DNA from: Acuticoccus sediminis | GTDB taxonomy: Bacteria > Pseudomonadota > Alphaproteobacteria > Rhizobiales > Amorphaceae | Direction: 5' to 3' | DNA: 64,000 nucleotides | Assembly (NCBI RefSeq): GCF_003258595.1 | Contig: NZ_QHHQ01000008.1 | Location: 62,001 to 126,000, forward strand | Part shown: positions 36,825-47,554 of the stretch, in pieces | Numbering within the stretch: the stretch's first letter is position 1 | How the letters are laid out: every line of letters begins with the position of its first letter | The notes under the pieces: model-generated | Seen by the model: only the letters and a program-made list of their open reading frames with translations | Databases searched by the model: none | Told to the model about the DNA's origin: nothing | Program-made: the position numbers and the translations under genes

Positions 36825-39800
36825 ATGGAAGACGCCCCCACCGCTACCGGCGAGCTCGTCGCCACCATCGTCGCACAGCTCGACAGCACCGTCGGTGAGG
36901 GCGGCTCCGAGGTCGTGGCCCACGAGGACGGCCGTCTCTACGTGACCAACGGCGCGATCGGCGCCATCGACGTCTACGACATCGAGTCCGAGACGCTGGT
37001 GACCTCCTTCGACCTCACCGCGCTCGCCGGCTACGAGAGCCTGCAGTCCGTCGACGTCAGGAACGGCGTCGTCGCCGCGGCCATCGCCCGGCCGAACCTC
37101 GACGACGGCGGCACCGTCGTCGGCCAGCCCGGCTTCGTCGCCTTCTTCGACGCCGGGACCGGCGCGCTGCTCTCCACCGCCGACGTCGGCAACCTGCCGG
37201 ATTCGATCCACTTCACCGACGACGGCAACACGCTCGTCGTCGCCGGCGAGGGGGAGTTCAACGCCGACAGCGACACCGACGACAATCCGCTCGGCACCAT
37301 CGCGGTGATCGACACCTCCGATGCGGCGAACCCGGTCTCCACCGTGCTCGACTTCGCGTCCTTCTCCACCGCCGACTTCGAGATGGCCGGCCTTCGCGTC
37401 GCGCCGGGTGTCCCGGTCGCCCGCGACGCCGAGCCGGAGTTCGTCGCGATCAGTCCCGACGGCGCCACCGCGTACGTGACGCTGCAGGAGAACAACGGCA
37501 TCGCCGTCGTCGACCTCGCGAGCAAGACCATCACCGGCGTGGTCAGCGTCGGCCTGCAGGACCACTCCGTCGCGGGCCTCGATCCCGAGGACGACGGCGC
37601 CATCGGCATCGGCACCCACGACAACCTCGTCGGCCTGCGCATGCCGGACGCCATCGTCGCCCACGAGATCGGCGGCGAGACCTACCTCTTCATCGCCAAC
37701 GAGGGTGACGGCCGCGGCGACGCCGACGACGGCTTCCCCGGCGACGAGGCGCGCGTCGGCGACATCCTCGACGGCGACGTGCCGGGCCTCTCCATCGACC
37801 CCTCCGTGGACACCACCGGCCTGGAGCGCCTCACGGTCTCCACCGTCGACGGCGACACCGACGGTGACGGCGACATCGACGTCCTGCACGCCTTCGGCTC
37901 GCGCTCCTTCTCGATCCTCGACACCGAAGGCAACGTCGTCTTCGACTCCGGTGACGCGTTCGAGCGGATCGTCGCCGATCTCGCCGGCGAGCGCTTCAAC
38001 AACGACGACGGCGACACCATCGAGGCGTCCGGCGGTGACGAGGTCGACAACCGTTCCGACGCCAAGGGCCCCGAGCCGGAGGCGATCGCGGTCGGCGAGA
38101 TCTCCGGCGAGGTCTACGCCTTCATCGGCCTGGAGCGGGACTCGGGCGTGATGGTCTACAACGTGACCGACCCGATGGCGCCCTCGTTCGTGACCTACCT
38201 GGAGCCGCTGTTCGAGGCGACCGGCGACGACGTGGCCCGCGTCGGACCGGAGACCATCGCGTTCATCTCCGCCGCGGACTCCAGCACCGGCGCCGCCCAG
38301 ATCGCCGTCGCCAACGAGATCTCCGGCACCACAATCGTCTACGAGTTCGTACCCGCGCTGGCGATCTACGACATCCAGGGCGCCGGCCATCTCTCGGCCT
38401 ATGACGGCGACGTGGTCCAGACGACGGGTATCGTCACCGCCGTCGACACCAACGGGTTCTACCTCCAGGACGTCGACGGCGACGGCAACGACGCCACCTC
38501 CGACGGCATCTTCGTCTTCACCGGCTCCGCGCCCGCCGTCGCGGTCGGCGACGAGGCGACCGTTACCGGCACCGTCGACGAGTACCAGCCGGGCGACCCG
38601 GAGGACGCCAACCTCACCATCACCGAGATCGTCTCCCCCGAGGTGACGGTTCTGTCCTCCGGCAACGCGCTCCCCGCGGCGACGTTGATCGGCGCCGCCG
38701 GCCGCACGCCGCCCACCGAGGTCGTCATCACCGACGGCGAGACCCCGGTGGACCTGGCGCTCGACCCGGGCACCTTCGAACCGGCCGTCGACGGCATCGA
38801 CTTCTACGAGTCGCTGGAGGGCATGTACGTCCAGCTCGACGACCCGGCGGTCATTTCCACCACGAATTCCTACGGCGAGACCTGGATCCTGACCGACGAC
38901 GGGGCCGGCTCCACCCCGGGCCTCAACGACCGCGGCGGCATCAACATCAATGCCGACGCGGACGGCTACGGCGACCTCAACCCCGAGCGCATCCAGATCC
39001 AGGAAGACTCCGGCCTGACCCCCGGCGACATCGCCTTCGAGGTCGGCACCGAGCTGCAGGATGTCTTCGGCGTCGTCTCCTACTCCTTCGGCAACTTCGA
39101 GGTCCTCGCGACCGAGGCGGTCGTCGCCGAGGCGGAGAGCACCAACACGCGCGAGACGGCGGCGCTCGCGGGCGGCGAGAACGAGCTCCTCTTCGCCACC
39201 TACAACGTCCTTAACGTGACCGCGAACGAGGCTGACGGCGACGCGGACCAGATCGCACAGCTCGCGCAGCAGATCGTCGACCACATGGGCTCGCCCGACA
39301 TCGTCGCCCTGCAGGAGATCCAGGACGACTCGGGCGTCACCGACGACGGCACGCTCTCGGCGGACGAGACGCTGCAGGCGATCGTCGACGCCATCGCCGA
39401 GGCTGGCGGCCCGCGGTACGAGTTCGTCTCGGCCGTGGTCGACGAGGACGGGGAGACCGGCGGCGTTCCGGGCGGCAACATCCGCAACGCCTTCATCTAC
39501 AACCCCGACCGCGTCGAGCTGCAGCGGGCGATCACGCTGGAGAGCGACGTCCTCGCCGCCTACGGCGTCTCCAACCCCGACGCGTTCGAGGGCGCGCGCG
39601 ATCCGCTGATGGGTGTCTTCACCTTCAACGGCGAGACGGTCACCGTCATCAACAATCACTTCTCCTCGCGCTCCGGATCGACGCCGATCTTCGGCGCCAC
39701 GCAGGAGTTTATCCAGGCCGGCGAGGACGCCCGCCAGCAGCAGGCGCTCACCGTCAACGAGGTGGTGGACGCGCTTCTCGCGGACGATCCGGACGCCAAC

Positions 39801-41009
39801 GTCATCGTCAACGGCGACCTCAACACCTTCGAGTTCACCGACGAGGTGGCCGACGATCTCCAGGGCACGCTGGGCGGCAAGGTGCTGACCAACCTCATCG
39901 ACGGCGTCGACGAGGGCGAGCGCTACACCTACGTCTTCGACGGCAACAGCCAGGTCCTCGACCACATCCTGGTGTCGAACAACCTCGCCGGTCAGGCCGA
40001 GGCGGACATCGTCCACGTCAACAACGACTTCCTCGACTACGCGTCGGACCATGAGCCGGTCGTGGCGCGCATCACGATCGGCCTGCCGCGCGTGGTCGTC
40101 GGGACGGACGGCGACGACACGCTTCAGGCGCGTGCCGACGGCGGCCGGGTGGACGGCCTCGGCGGCGACGACATCATCACCGGGTCGCGCGCCGACGACC
40201 GCCTCTTCGGCGGGACCGGCACCGACACCGTCAACGGCATGGGCGGCGACGACGTCATCGTCATCGTCGACGGCATCGCCGACGGCGGCGCCGGCGCGGA
40301 CCGCGTCGTCGGCGGCAACGGCGACAACGTGCTGCACGGCGGCGGCGGCAGCGATGAGCTCGAGGGGCGACGCGGCAACGACGTGCTGTTCGGCGACGAC
40401 CGCCGGGACACCGTTCTCGGGCAGGGCGGCGACGACGTGATCCGCGGCGGCAACGGGCGGGACGAGCTGAGCGGCGGCGCCGGTGACGACACCGTGGTCG
40501 GCAATGCCGGCGACGACGTCGCCGGGGGCAACGGCGGCAACGACCTGGTCGCGGGCCAGGATGGCGACGACACGCTCCTCGGCGGCAACGGCCTCGACAC
40601 GCTGCTCGGCGGCGACGGCGACGACAGCCTGTCCGGCGGCGCGAAGGCGGACCAGCTCTCCGGCGGCAATGGCAACGATACGCTGTTCGGCGACGACGGG
40701 CACGACCAGCTCTTCGGCAACGACGGCGATGACTTCATCGTCGGCGGGGCCGGGAACGACACGGCGACCGGCGGCGCCGGCGCGGACACCTTCGTGTTCG
40801 AGAGCGGCGCGGGCGCCCTCATCATCGCCGACTTCGAGCAGGGCACCGACCTTCTCGCCCCGCTCACGGGTCCGGTCGACTTCGACGAGCTCTCGTTCTC
40901 CGGCGATACCATCCGCGATGCGGACGGAGACGTGGTGGTGCGCTTCTCCGACGGGTTCCTCGCCACCTCGCTGACCGAGTCCGACTTCGCCCTGATCGCG
41001 ATCTCCTGA
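36825..41009 (+). CDS. Giant secreted protein: choice-of-anchor I domain, ExeM/NucH-type nuclease domain and RTX repeats
   Basis: A 1394-residue acidic protein without a signal peptide, expected to leave by a type I secretion system. Residues about 10-510 form a beta-propeller-like choice-of-anchor I domain. About 515-780 hold an OB-like segment (YDIQGAGHLSAYDGDVV) as in ExeM/NucH-type nucleases. About 785-1090 are an endonuclease/exonuclease/phosphatase domain, with Asn794 (TYNVLN), Glu831 (LQEIQD), His945 (NNHFSSR), Asp998/Asn1000 (GDLNTF) and Asp1075-His1076 (SDHEPV), so all catalytic positions are present. About 1092-1316 are GGxGxD calcium-binding RTX repeats. The last 90 residues carry the likely secretion signal. 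It probably cleaves extracellular DNA or phosphoesters for phosphate or nucleotide scavenging. No secretion genes are near. Confidence 0.88.
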   Translation: MEDAPTATGELVATIVAQLDSTVGEGGSEVVAHEDGRLYVTNGAIGAIDVYDIESETLVTSFDLTALAGYESLQSVDVRNGVVAAAIARPNLDDGGTVVGQPGFVAFFDAGTGALLSTADVGNLPDSIHFTDDGNTLVVAGEGEFNADSDTDDNPLGTIAVIDTSDAANPVSTVLDFASFSTADFEMAGLRVAPGVPVARDAEPEFVAISPDGATAYVTLQENNGIAVVDLASKTITGVVSVGLQDHSVAGLDPEDDGAIGIGTHDNLVGLRMPDAIVAHEIGGETYLFIANEGDGRGDADDGFPGDEARVGDILDGDVPGLSIDPSVDTTGLERLTVSTVDGDTDGDGDIDVLHAFGSRSFSILDTEGNVVFDSGDAFERIVADLAGERFNNDDGDTIEASGGDEVDNRSDAKGPEPEAIAVGEISGEVYAFIGLERDSGVMVYNVTDPMAPSFVTYLEPLFEATGDDVARVGPETIAFISAADSSTGAAQIAVANEISGTTIVYEFVPALAIYDIQGAGHLSAYDGDVVQTTGIVTAVDTNGFYLQDVDGDGNDATSDGIFVFTGSAPAVAVGDEATVTGTVDEYQPGDPEDANLTITEIVSPEVTVLSSGNALPAATLIGAAGRTPPTEVVITDGETPVDLALDPGTFEPAVDGIDFYESLEGMYVQLDDPAVISTTNSYGETWILTDDGAGSTPGLNDRGGININADADGYGDLNPERIQIQEDSGLTPGDIAFEVGTELQDVFGVVSYSFGNFEVLATEAVVAEAESTNTRETAALAGGENELLFATYNVLNVTANEADGDADQIAQLAQQIVDHMGSPDIVALQEIQDDSGVTDDGTLSADETLQAIVDAIAEAGGPRYEFVSAVVDEDGETGGVPGGNIRNAFIYNPDRVELQRAITLESDVLAAYGVSNPDAFEGARDPLMGVFTFNGETVTVINNHFSSRSGSTPIFGATQEFIQAGEDARQQQALTVNEVVDALLADDPDANVIVNGDLNTFEFTDEVADDLQGTLGGKVLTNLIDGVDEGERYTYVFDGNSQVLDHILVSNNLAGQAEADIVHVNNDFLDYASDHEPVVARITIGLPRVVVGTDGDDTLQARADGGRVDGLGGDDIITGSRADDRLFGGTGTDTVNGMGGDDVIVIVDGIADGGAGADRVVGGNGDNVLHGGGGSDELEGRRGNDVLFGDDRRDTVLGQGGDDVIRGGNGRDELSGGAGDDTVVGNAGDDVAGGNGGNDLVAGQDGDDTLLGGNGLDTLLGGDGDDSLSGGAKADQLSGGNGNDTLFGDDGHDQLFGNDGDDFIVGGAGNDTATGGAGADTFVFESGAGALIIADFEQGTDLLAPLTGPVDFDELSFSGDTIRDADGDVVVRFSDGFLATSLTESDFALIAIS

Positions 41010-41033
41010 CCGCTGGTCAACACGGACTGCGAC

Positions 41034-41058
41034 GGCGCCGGGTCATTCCCGGCGCCGC
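41034..41058 (+). terminator. Terminator after the RTX nuclease gene
   Basis: A perfect 10-base stem CGGCGCCGGG / CCCGGCGCCG around TCATT, followed by CTTTCGTTT, 24 bases after the stop. It lies between convergent genes and may serve both. Confidence 0.75.
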
Positions 41059-41084
41059 TTTCGTTTGCGGACCCGTCCGCCGGG

Positions 41085-41996
<912 letters not shown>

Positions 41997-42938
41997 TCAG
42001 TCGTAGAGGACCGCGGCGATCTTCGGATCGTCGATGTTGGTGGCGTCGTACCAGTAGAAGCCGGTGTCGATGCTCTCCGGCACGTCCTCGCCCTTCGAGG
42101 CGGCGACGGCGGCCTTCACCGTCTCGTAGCCGATGCCGACCGGGTTCTGCGTGATCGCGCCGGCCATCTTGCCGTCGCGGATCGCCTGCTTCTGCTGGGT
42201 GCCGGAGTCGTAGCCGATGACCACGACCTTGTCCCGGCCCATCTCGGTGACGCCGTTGAGGACGCCGATGGCCGAGCCCTCGTTGGCGCCGAAGATGCCC
42301 TTGAGGTCCGGGTTGCCGGCGAGGATCGCCTTGGTCAGCTCGGTCGACTCGAGCTGGTCGCCGCCGCCGTACTGGACCGTGACGACCTCGATGTCCGGAT
42401 ACTTCTCCTTGATGCGCCCGGTGAAGCCCTCGACGCGGTCGATGCCGGTGCGGCTCGTCTGGTCGTGCGCGACGACAGCCACCTGGCCCGAGCCGCCGAT
42501 CAGCTCGGCCATCTTGTCGGCGGCGAGCGCGGCGGCGGCGATGTTGTCGGTCGCGGCGGTGGTGACGGGGATGTCGCTGTCGACGCCGGAGTCGAAGGCG
42601 ATGATCGGGATGCCGTTCGACTGCGCCTGGCGCAGGAGCGGGATGGCGGCCTGGCTGTCGAGCGCGGCGAAGCCGACGGCCTTCGGCTCCTTGGCGAGGG
42701 CGGCGGCCAGCATGTCGATCTGCCGGTCGACTTGGCCCTCGTTATCCGGTCCCTCGAAGGTGACCTCGACGCCGAGCTCCGCGGCGGCCTGGTCGGCGCC
42801 GGCCTTCACGGCCTGCCAGAACTGATGCTGAAAGCCCTTGGAGATCAACGGGACGTAGATGGTGTCCTGTGCCGAGGCCGGGGCAGCGCTCATCAGCGCC
42901 GCCACGCCGATCGCGGCGAGCGTGCGTTTCACGAACAT
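41997..42938 (-). CDS. RbsB-like sugar ABC transporter substrate-binding protein
   Basis: A 313-residue periplasmic binding protein of the ribose/galactose type. The signal peptide is MFVKRTLAAIGVAALMSAAP, with cleavage at ASA-QD. The mature protein has two Rossmann-like lobes, with IIAFDSGVDSD and VVVIGYDSG at the ligand cleft. No matching permease or ATPase gene is adjacent: the upstream neighbour is a polyamine-type ATPase. With the fucose-type dehydrogenase downstream, a hexose or deoxyhexose ligand is plausible. Confidence 0.85.
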   Translation of the reverse strand: MFVKRTLAAIGVAALMSAAPASAQDTIYVPLISKGFQHQFWQAVKAGADQAAAELGVEVTFEGPDNEGQVDRQIDMLAAALAKEPKAVGFAALDSQAAIPLLRQAQSNGIPIIAFDSGVDSDIPVTTAATDNIAAAALAADKMAELIGGSGQVAVVAHDQTSRTGIDRVEGFTGRIKEKYPDIEVVTVQYGGGDQLESTELTKAILAGNPDLKGIFGANEGSAIGVLNGVTEMGRDKVVVIGYDSGTQQKQAIRDGKMAGAITQNPVGIGYETVKAAVAASKGEDVPESIDTGFYWYDATNIDDPKIAAVLYD

Positions 42939-43055
42939 TGGGTGCTTCCTCGTCGTTTCGTTTTTGAGCGGCCGGGCTCCGAACCGGCCGGCCTGCGGGG
43001 ACGTTGGCCTCTCGCCGGCGCCCCGTCAACGGGGGCGCCGGGTGGCGCCCGCCCG

Positions 43056-44228
43056 TCAGTGGTCGAGGAAGACCGTGTCGCTCGCGTCGAAGGTCAGCAC
43101 CACCGGATCGTCCCAGGTGAAGGCCTTTTCTGTGGTCCGGCGGTGATTGAAGACGCTCGCCTCGACGATGCCGGTCGGCGTCTTCACGCGGAACAGGGTG
43201 AAGTCGCCACCATAGGCGATGTCCTCCACCGTGCCCTCGATGCGGTTGTGCGGGGCGTCGGGCGCCTCGTGCGGCAGGTGCATGACCAGTTTCTCCGGGC
43301 GCACCGCGACGCACCCGTGCGATCCCGAAACGGCCCCCGAGGGCGGCGCGGCGAAGGCGAGGCCGGAGGCGTCGTGGGTCACAACCGTCACGCCGGTGGC
43401 CTCCCGCACCGTCCCGTCGAAGAGGTTCACGTCGCCCACGAAGTCGGCCACGTAGCGGGAGGCGGGGCTCTCGTAGAGCCGCGCCGGCGGGGCGACCTGC
43501 TCGATCCGCCCGTCGCGCATGATGGCGATCCGGTCGGCGAGGGCGAAGGCCTCGTCCTGGTCGTGGGTGACGACGAGGAAGGTGATCCCGAGCTTGTACT
43601 GCAGGTTGACGAGCTGGAACTGCGTCTCCCCGCGCAGGCGCTTGTCGAGCGCGCCGAGCGGCTCGTCGAGCAGCAGCACCCGCGGCTTCTTGGCGAGGGA
43701 GCGGGCGAGGGCGACGCGCTGGCGCTGCCCGCCGGAGAGCTGGTGCGGCTTGCGCCTGGCCTGCGCGGTGAGCTGGACGAGGGTCAGCATCTCGTCGACG
43801 CGCCGGGCCACCTCGCGCCGGGGCAGCCCGTCGCGGCGGAGTCCGAACGCGATGTTGTCCTTCACCGAGAGGTGCGGGAACAGCGCGTAGGACTGGAACA
43901 TCATGTTGACCGGCCGGCGGTGCGGCGGCACCCCGGCGAGGTCCTTGCCTTCGAGCATCACCCGCCCGTCGCTCGGCTCCTCGAAGCCGGCGAGGAGCCG
44001 CATCAGCGTGGTCTTGCCGCAGCCGGACGGACCGAGCAGCGCGAAGAACTCCCGCGGGTAGATGTCGAGCGACAGGTTGTCGACCGCGACCACGTCTTCG
44101 AAGCGCTTGCTGACGCCGCGATAGGAGATGATGGGGACGGCCGTCGGGTCGTCCCACGGGGCGAAGGGGGTCTTCGCCACGCTCTGGCGCTGGCGGGCGC
44201 CTTGCGGGTCGGTGCTCCGGACGGTCAT
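43056..44228 (-). CDS. potG: Polyamine ABC transporter ATPase (PotA/PotG)
   Basis: A 390-residue ABC ATPase with Walker A GPSGCGKTT, the signature LSGGQRQRVALARSLA and Walker B VLLLDEPLGALD. A C-terminal TOBE domain (about 300-385) follows, as in spermidine/putrescine and other CUT1/MOI-type importers. FEDVVAVDNLSLDIYPREFF is close to PotG. It is 36 bases downstream of the PotF-like gene on the same strand, so both are likely in one transcript. The two membrane permeases PotH and PotI are missing: the next gene downstream is an unrelated sugar-binding protein. Confidence 0.88.
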   Translation of the reverse strand: MTVRSTDPQGARQRQSVAKTPFAPWDDPTAVPIISYRGVSKRFEDVVAVDNLSLDIYPREFFALLGPSGCGKTTLMRLLAGFEEPSDGRVMLEGKDLAGVPPHRRPVNMMFQSYALFPHLSVKDNIAFGLRRDGLPRREVARRVDEMLTLVQLTAQARRKPHQLSGGQRQRVALARSLAKKPRVLLLDEPLGALDKRLRGETQFQLVNLQYKLGITFLVVTHDQDEAFALADRIAIMRDGRIEQVAPPARLYESPASRYVADFVGDVNLFDGTVREATGVTVVTHDASGLAFAAPPSGAVSGSHGCVAVRPEKLVMHLPHEAPDAPHNRIEGTVEDIAYGGDFTLFRVKTPTGIVEASVFNHRRTTEKAFTWDDPVVLTFDASDTVFLDH

Positions 44229-44264
44229 CGGGTCAGACAGCGCGTGCCGCCGGACGACGGACCG

Positions 44265-45347
44265 TCATTGGCCCGTCTTCACCCGCGTCCACTCGCGCGT
44301 CGCGACGCGCTGCACGCGCGGCGGCAGCTCGGTCGTGGTGAAGAGCTTCTCGACCACCTCCTGCGGCGGGTAGACGGCCGGATCGTCGAGCACGGCCTCG
44401 TCCACGAACTCCTGCGAGGCCTTGTTGGCGTTCGCGTAGTTCACGTAGTTCGTCGCCTTGGCGATCACCTCGGGCTTCATGATGTAGTTCAGGAAGGTGA
44501 GGGCGTTGTCCTTGTTCGGCGCGTCGGCTGGGATCGCCATCATGTCGAACCACATCATCGTCCCCTCCTTGGGGATCGAGTAGACGACGGTGACGCCGTT
44601 GTCGGCCTCCTCGGCCCGGTCACGCGCCTGCAGCACGTCGCCCGACCAGCCGACCGCGAGGCAGATGTCGCCGTTCGCGAGCGCGTTGATGTACTCGGAG
44701 GAGTCGAACTTCTGCACGTACGGGCGGATCTTGGTCAGCAGCTCCGCGCCCTTCTTGATGTCATCCGGCTCCTTCGAGTCCGGGTCGAGGCCGAGATAGT
44801 TCATCGCGATCGGCAGCATGTCGGTCGGCGCGTCGAGCACGAAGACGCCGCAGTCCTTGAACTTGGAGACGACGTCGACGTCGAACAGCATGTCCCAGGA
44901 GTTGACCGGCGCGTCGGGCATGCGCTCCTCGATCTTCTCCTTCACGTAGCCGAGGCCGGTGGTGCCCCACATGTAGGGGATCGCGTATTCCGCGCCCGGA
45001 TCGTAGACGTCCGTGCGCTTCAGGATGTCGGTCCACAGGTTGTCGAAGTTGGGCAGCTTCGACTTGTCGAGCGGGGCGAACACGCCGGCGCGGATCTGGC
45101 GCGACAGGAAGTAGGCGGTCGGCACCACGATGTCGTATCCGGTCGCGCCGGCGAGGAGCTTGGCCTCCACCATCTCGTTGGAATCGAAGACGTCGTAGCG
45201 GATCTTGATTCCGGTCTCGGCGGTGAAGTCGGTGAGGATGCTCTCGTCGATGTAGTCCGACCAGTTGTAGATGTTCACCACCTCCTCGGCGGAGGCGGGT
45301 GTGGCGAGGATCGCCAACGCCAGACCCGTTTTGATCCAAAGATGCAT
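44265..45347 (-). CDS. potF: Periplasmic putrescine/polyamine-binding protein (PotF-like)
   Basis: A 360-residue binding protein that delivers putrescine or a related polyamine to an ABC importer. The signal peptide MHLWIKTGLALAILATPASA is cleaved before EE. The mature N-terminus VVNIYNWSDYIDESIL and the segment GYDIVVPTAYFLSRQI are typical of PotD/PotF. I start at ATG 45347, which has GGAGCG just before it, rather than ATG 45359. It lies between the class III aminotransferase (upstream) and potG (downstream), fitting uptake and breakdown of polyamines. Confidence 0.9.
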   Translation of the reverse strand: MHLWIKTGLALAILATPASAEEVVNIYNWSDYIDESILTDFTAETGIKIRYDVFDSNEMVEAKLLAGATGYDIVVPTAYFLSRQIRAGVFAPLDKSKLPNFDNLWTDILKRTDVYDPGAEYAIPYMWGTTGLGYVKEKIEERMPDAPVNSWDMLFDVDVVSKFKDCGVFVLDAPTDMLPIAMNYLGLDPDSKEPDDIKKGAELLTKIRPYVQKFDSSEYINALANGDICLAVGWSGDVLQARDRAEEADNGVTVVYSIPKEGTMMWFDMMAIPADAPNKDNALTFLNYIMKPEVIAKATNYVNYANANKASQEFVDEAVLDDPAVYPPQEVVEKLFTTTELPPRVQRVATREWTRVKTGQ

Positions 45348-45460
45348 TGCGCGCTCCATCGCTGGTCCGTCGGGCTGGACCCGTTGTCTTGAACCCCGCG
45401 GCAGCAATCGATGTGCCAGCGGCCTCATTGATGCCACTGTTTCCGATGCATCGCGAGCGA

Positions 45461-46840
45461 TCAAGCACCCGTGAGTGCGGCGTGTAGGTCGTCCAGCGTC
45501 TTGCGGGCGCGCGCGACGATCAGGTCGGCCGCCTCGTGGGAAATGACGAGCGGAGGGGCGATGACCATCGTGTCGCCCACCGCGCGCATCACGAGGCCGT
45601 TGCGCACGGAAAGGTCGCGGCAGCGCGTCCCGGCGGCGATGTCCGCGGGGAAGCGCTCCAGCGCCGCCTTGTCGCGCACCAGCTCGAACGCGCCGATGAG
45701 GCCGCGCATGCGCGTCTCGCCAACCAGCGGGTGGTCGCCGAGGCTCGCCCAGCGCGCCGCGAGGTAGGGGCCGATGTCCGTCGCGACGCGCTCCACCAGC
45801 CGCTCGCGGTCGATGATGGCGAGGTTGGCGAGGCCCGCCGCGCACGCCGCGGGGTGGCCGGAGGCGGTGTAGCCGTGGAAGAACTCGCCGCCCGTCTCCA
45901 GCGTCGCGGCCACCTCGTCGGAGAAGGCGACGCCGCCGCAGGGGATGTAGCCGGAGGTCATCGCCTTCGCCATGGTGACGATGTCGGGCGAGAAGCCGAA
46001 CGTCTCGAAGCCCCACATCGCCCCGGTCCGCCCGAACCCGCAGATCACCTCGTCGGCGACGAGCAGGATGTCGCGCTCGGCGCAGATCTCGGCGATGCGC
46101 GGCCAGTAGGTGTCCGGCGGGATGACGACGCCGCCGGCGCCCTGGATCGGCTCGCCGATGAAGGCGGCGACGGTGTCGGCACCGAGCCGGTCGATCTCGA
46201 CCGCCAGCCGCTCGGCCGCGAAGTGGCCGTATTCGGCCGGGCTCATGCCGAGGAGCCGCCCGTCGCCGAACCAGTAGGGCTGGTCGATATGGCTGATGCC
46301 CTCGATGGGGAGGCCCGACTGCCCGTGCATCGGCGCCATCCCGCCGAGGCTCGCGCCGAGCACCGTGGAGCCGTGGTAGCCGTTGCGCCGGGCGATGAAG
46401 CGCTTCTTCTCCGGCTTGCCCTTGAGGTCCCAGTAGGTCCGGGCGGCGCGGAAGGCGGTGTCGTTCGCCTCCGACCCCGAGCTCGTGAAGAAGATGCGGT
46501 TGAGGTGGCCTGGCAGGAGACCGGCGATCGCCTCGGCGTAGGCGGCCGCGGCGGGGTGGGTGCACTGGAAGAAGGTGTTGGTATAGCTCAGCGTCGTCAG
46601 CGCCTCGGCCACGGCGTCGACGATCTCGCGCCGTCCGTAGCCGACCGCGACGTTCCACAGCCCCGACATGCCGTCGAGGACCTGGTGGCCCTCGCTGTCG
46701 GTCAGCGTCCAGCCCTCGGCCGCGGTGACGACCCGCGAACCGGCCGCGTTGAGCGCCGCCATGTCGGAGAAGGGGTGCCAGTGGTGCCGGGCGTCGCGCG
46801 CCTGGATCTCCGCCGTCGACGTGTTCGCAAGCCCCGCCAC
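45461..46840 (-). CDS. Class III omega-aminotransferase (putrescine/beta-alanine:pyruvate type)
   Basis: A PLP enzyme of 459 residues that moves an omega-amino group to pyruvate or 2-oxoglutarate. Motifs are HHWHPFSDM at the N-terminus, FTSSGSEANDTAFRAAR, NGYHGST, DEVICGFGRTG and the PLP lysine in IVTMAKAMTSGY. It closely resembles SpuC-type putrescine aminotransferases. I chose GTG 46840 with GGAGGG before it over the ATG at 46921, which adds non-conserved residues. Together with PotF and PotG it suggests polyamine use as carbon and nitrogen source. Confidence 0.88.
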   Translation of the reverse strand: MAGLANTSTAEIQARDARHHWHPFSDMAALNAAGSRVVTAAEGWTLTDSEGHQVLDGMSGLWNVAVGYGRREIVDAVAEALTTLSYTNTFFQCTHPAAAAYAEAIAGLLPGHLNRIFFTSSGSEANDTAFRAARTYWDLKGKPEKKRFIARRNGYHGSTVLGASLGGMAPMHGQSGLPIEGISHIDQPYWFGDGRLLGMSPAEYGHFAAERLAVEIDRLGADTVAAFIGEPIQGAGGVVIPPDTYWPRIAEICAERDILLVADEVICGFGRTGAMWGFETFGFSPDIVTMAKAMTSGYIPCGGVAFSDEVAATLETGGEFFHGYTASGHPAACAAGLANLAIIDRERLVERVATDIGPYLAARWASLGDHPLVGETRMRGLIGAFELVRDKAALERFPADIAAGTRCRDLSVRNGLVMRAVGDTMVIAPPLVISHEAADLIVARARKTLDDLHAALTGA

Positions 46841-46952
46841 GATGCCCTCCGTTGCCGTTGCGCCCGACGACCTAGCCCATCGCTCCGGTCGAGGGAAACG
46901 GCTCCGGCGGGGGAGGGGCAAAAACGCCCGTCACGGAGCCCGCCGGCAAGGG

Positions 46953-47408
46953 TCAGTCGGCGACGCCGTCGCGGCCCTCGATGGTCATCAGCGTGGCGCT
47001 GAGGACGGAGACCAGCCTTGCCTTCCCGTCCGCCTCCGCGAAGACCTCGGCCTGGGCGAGGGTGAGTGTCCGCCCCGCCTTGATGACGCGGCCCCGGGCG
47101 AGGATGAGGTCCCCCGCGGCGGGTGCGAGGAGGTTGATCTTGAACTCGACCGTCAGGACCCCGGCGCCCTGCGGCATCAGCGTCAGGGCGGAGTAGCCGG
47201 CCGCGCTGTCCGCGATCGCCGACACGGCGCCGGCGTGGACGAAGCCGTGCTGCTGGGAGACCGCCGGGGTCGGCGTCAGCGCGATCTCCACCGCGCCGGG
47301 CGCGATTCGCACCAGCGAGGCGCCGAGCGTCGCCATCAGCCCCTGCTTGTCGAAGCTTGCCCTGATCCGCTCGGCATAGTCCGGATCCTTTGGCGCCGGA
47401 GTCGGCAT
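46953..47408 (-). CDS. PaaI-family hot-dog thioesterase
   Basis: A 151-residue hot-dog fold protein, expected to hydrolyse an acyl-CoA, most likely aromatic or medium-chain. The family helix and catalytic region is QHGFVHAGAVSAIADSAAGYSAL, followed by VEFKINLLAPAAGD. I start at ATG 47408 (MPTPAPKDP), which has GAGGGG seven bases before it. It is divergent from the zinc alcohol dehydrogenase gene. Confidence 0.88.
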   Translation of the reverse strand: MPTPAPKDPDYAERIRASFDKQGLMATLGASLVRIAPGAVEIALTPTPAVSQQHGFVHAGAVSAIADSAAGYSALTLMPQGAGVLTVEFKINLLAPAAGDLILARGRVIKAGRTLTLAQAEVFAEADGKARLVSVLSATLMTIEGRDGVAD

Positions 47409-47554
47409 CACGTCCCCTCGGTGCATACGCTCGTCCTCGCTGTGGCCCGCGGTTGAGGACCGCCCGGGCTCCTTGGCCACCCCCTCGACATCGCCTTTGA
47501 CTGGCATGGGATGACTTTGTGTTTAAAAGGGAGGAAAATTGCCCAAACGACAAC

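Noticed and set aside
40100-40770. Regular short DNA repeats resembling a tandem-repeat or CRISPR-like array
   Set aside because: They encode in-frame GGxGxD RTX repeats and have no constant spacer pattern.
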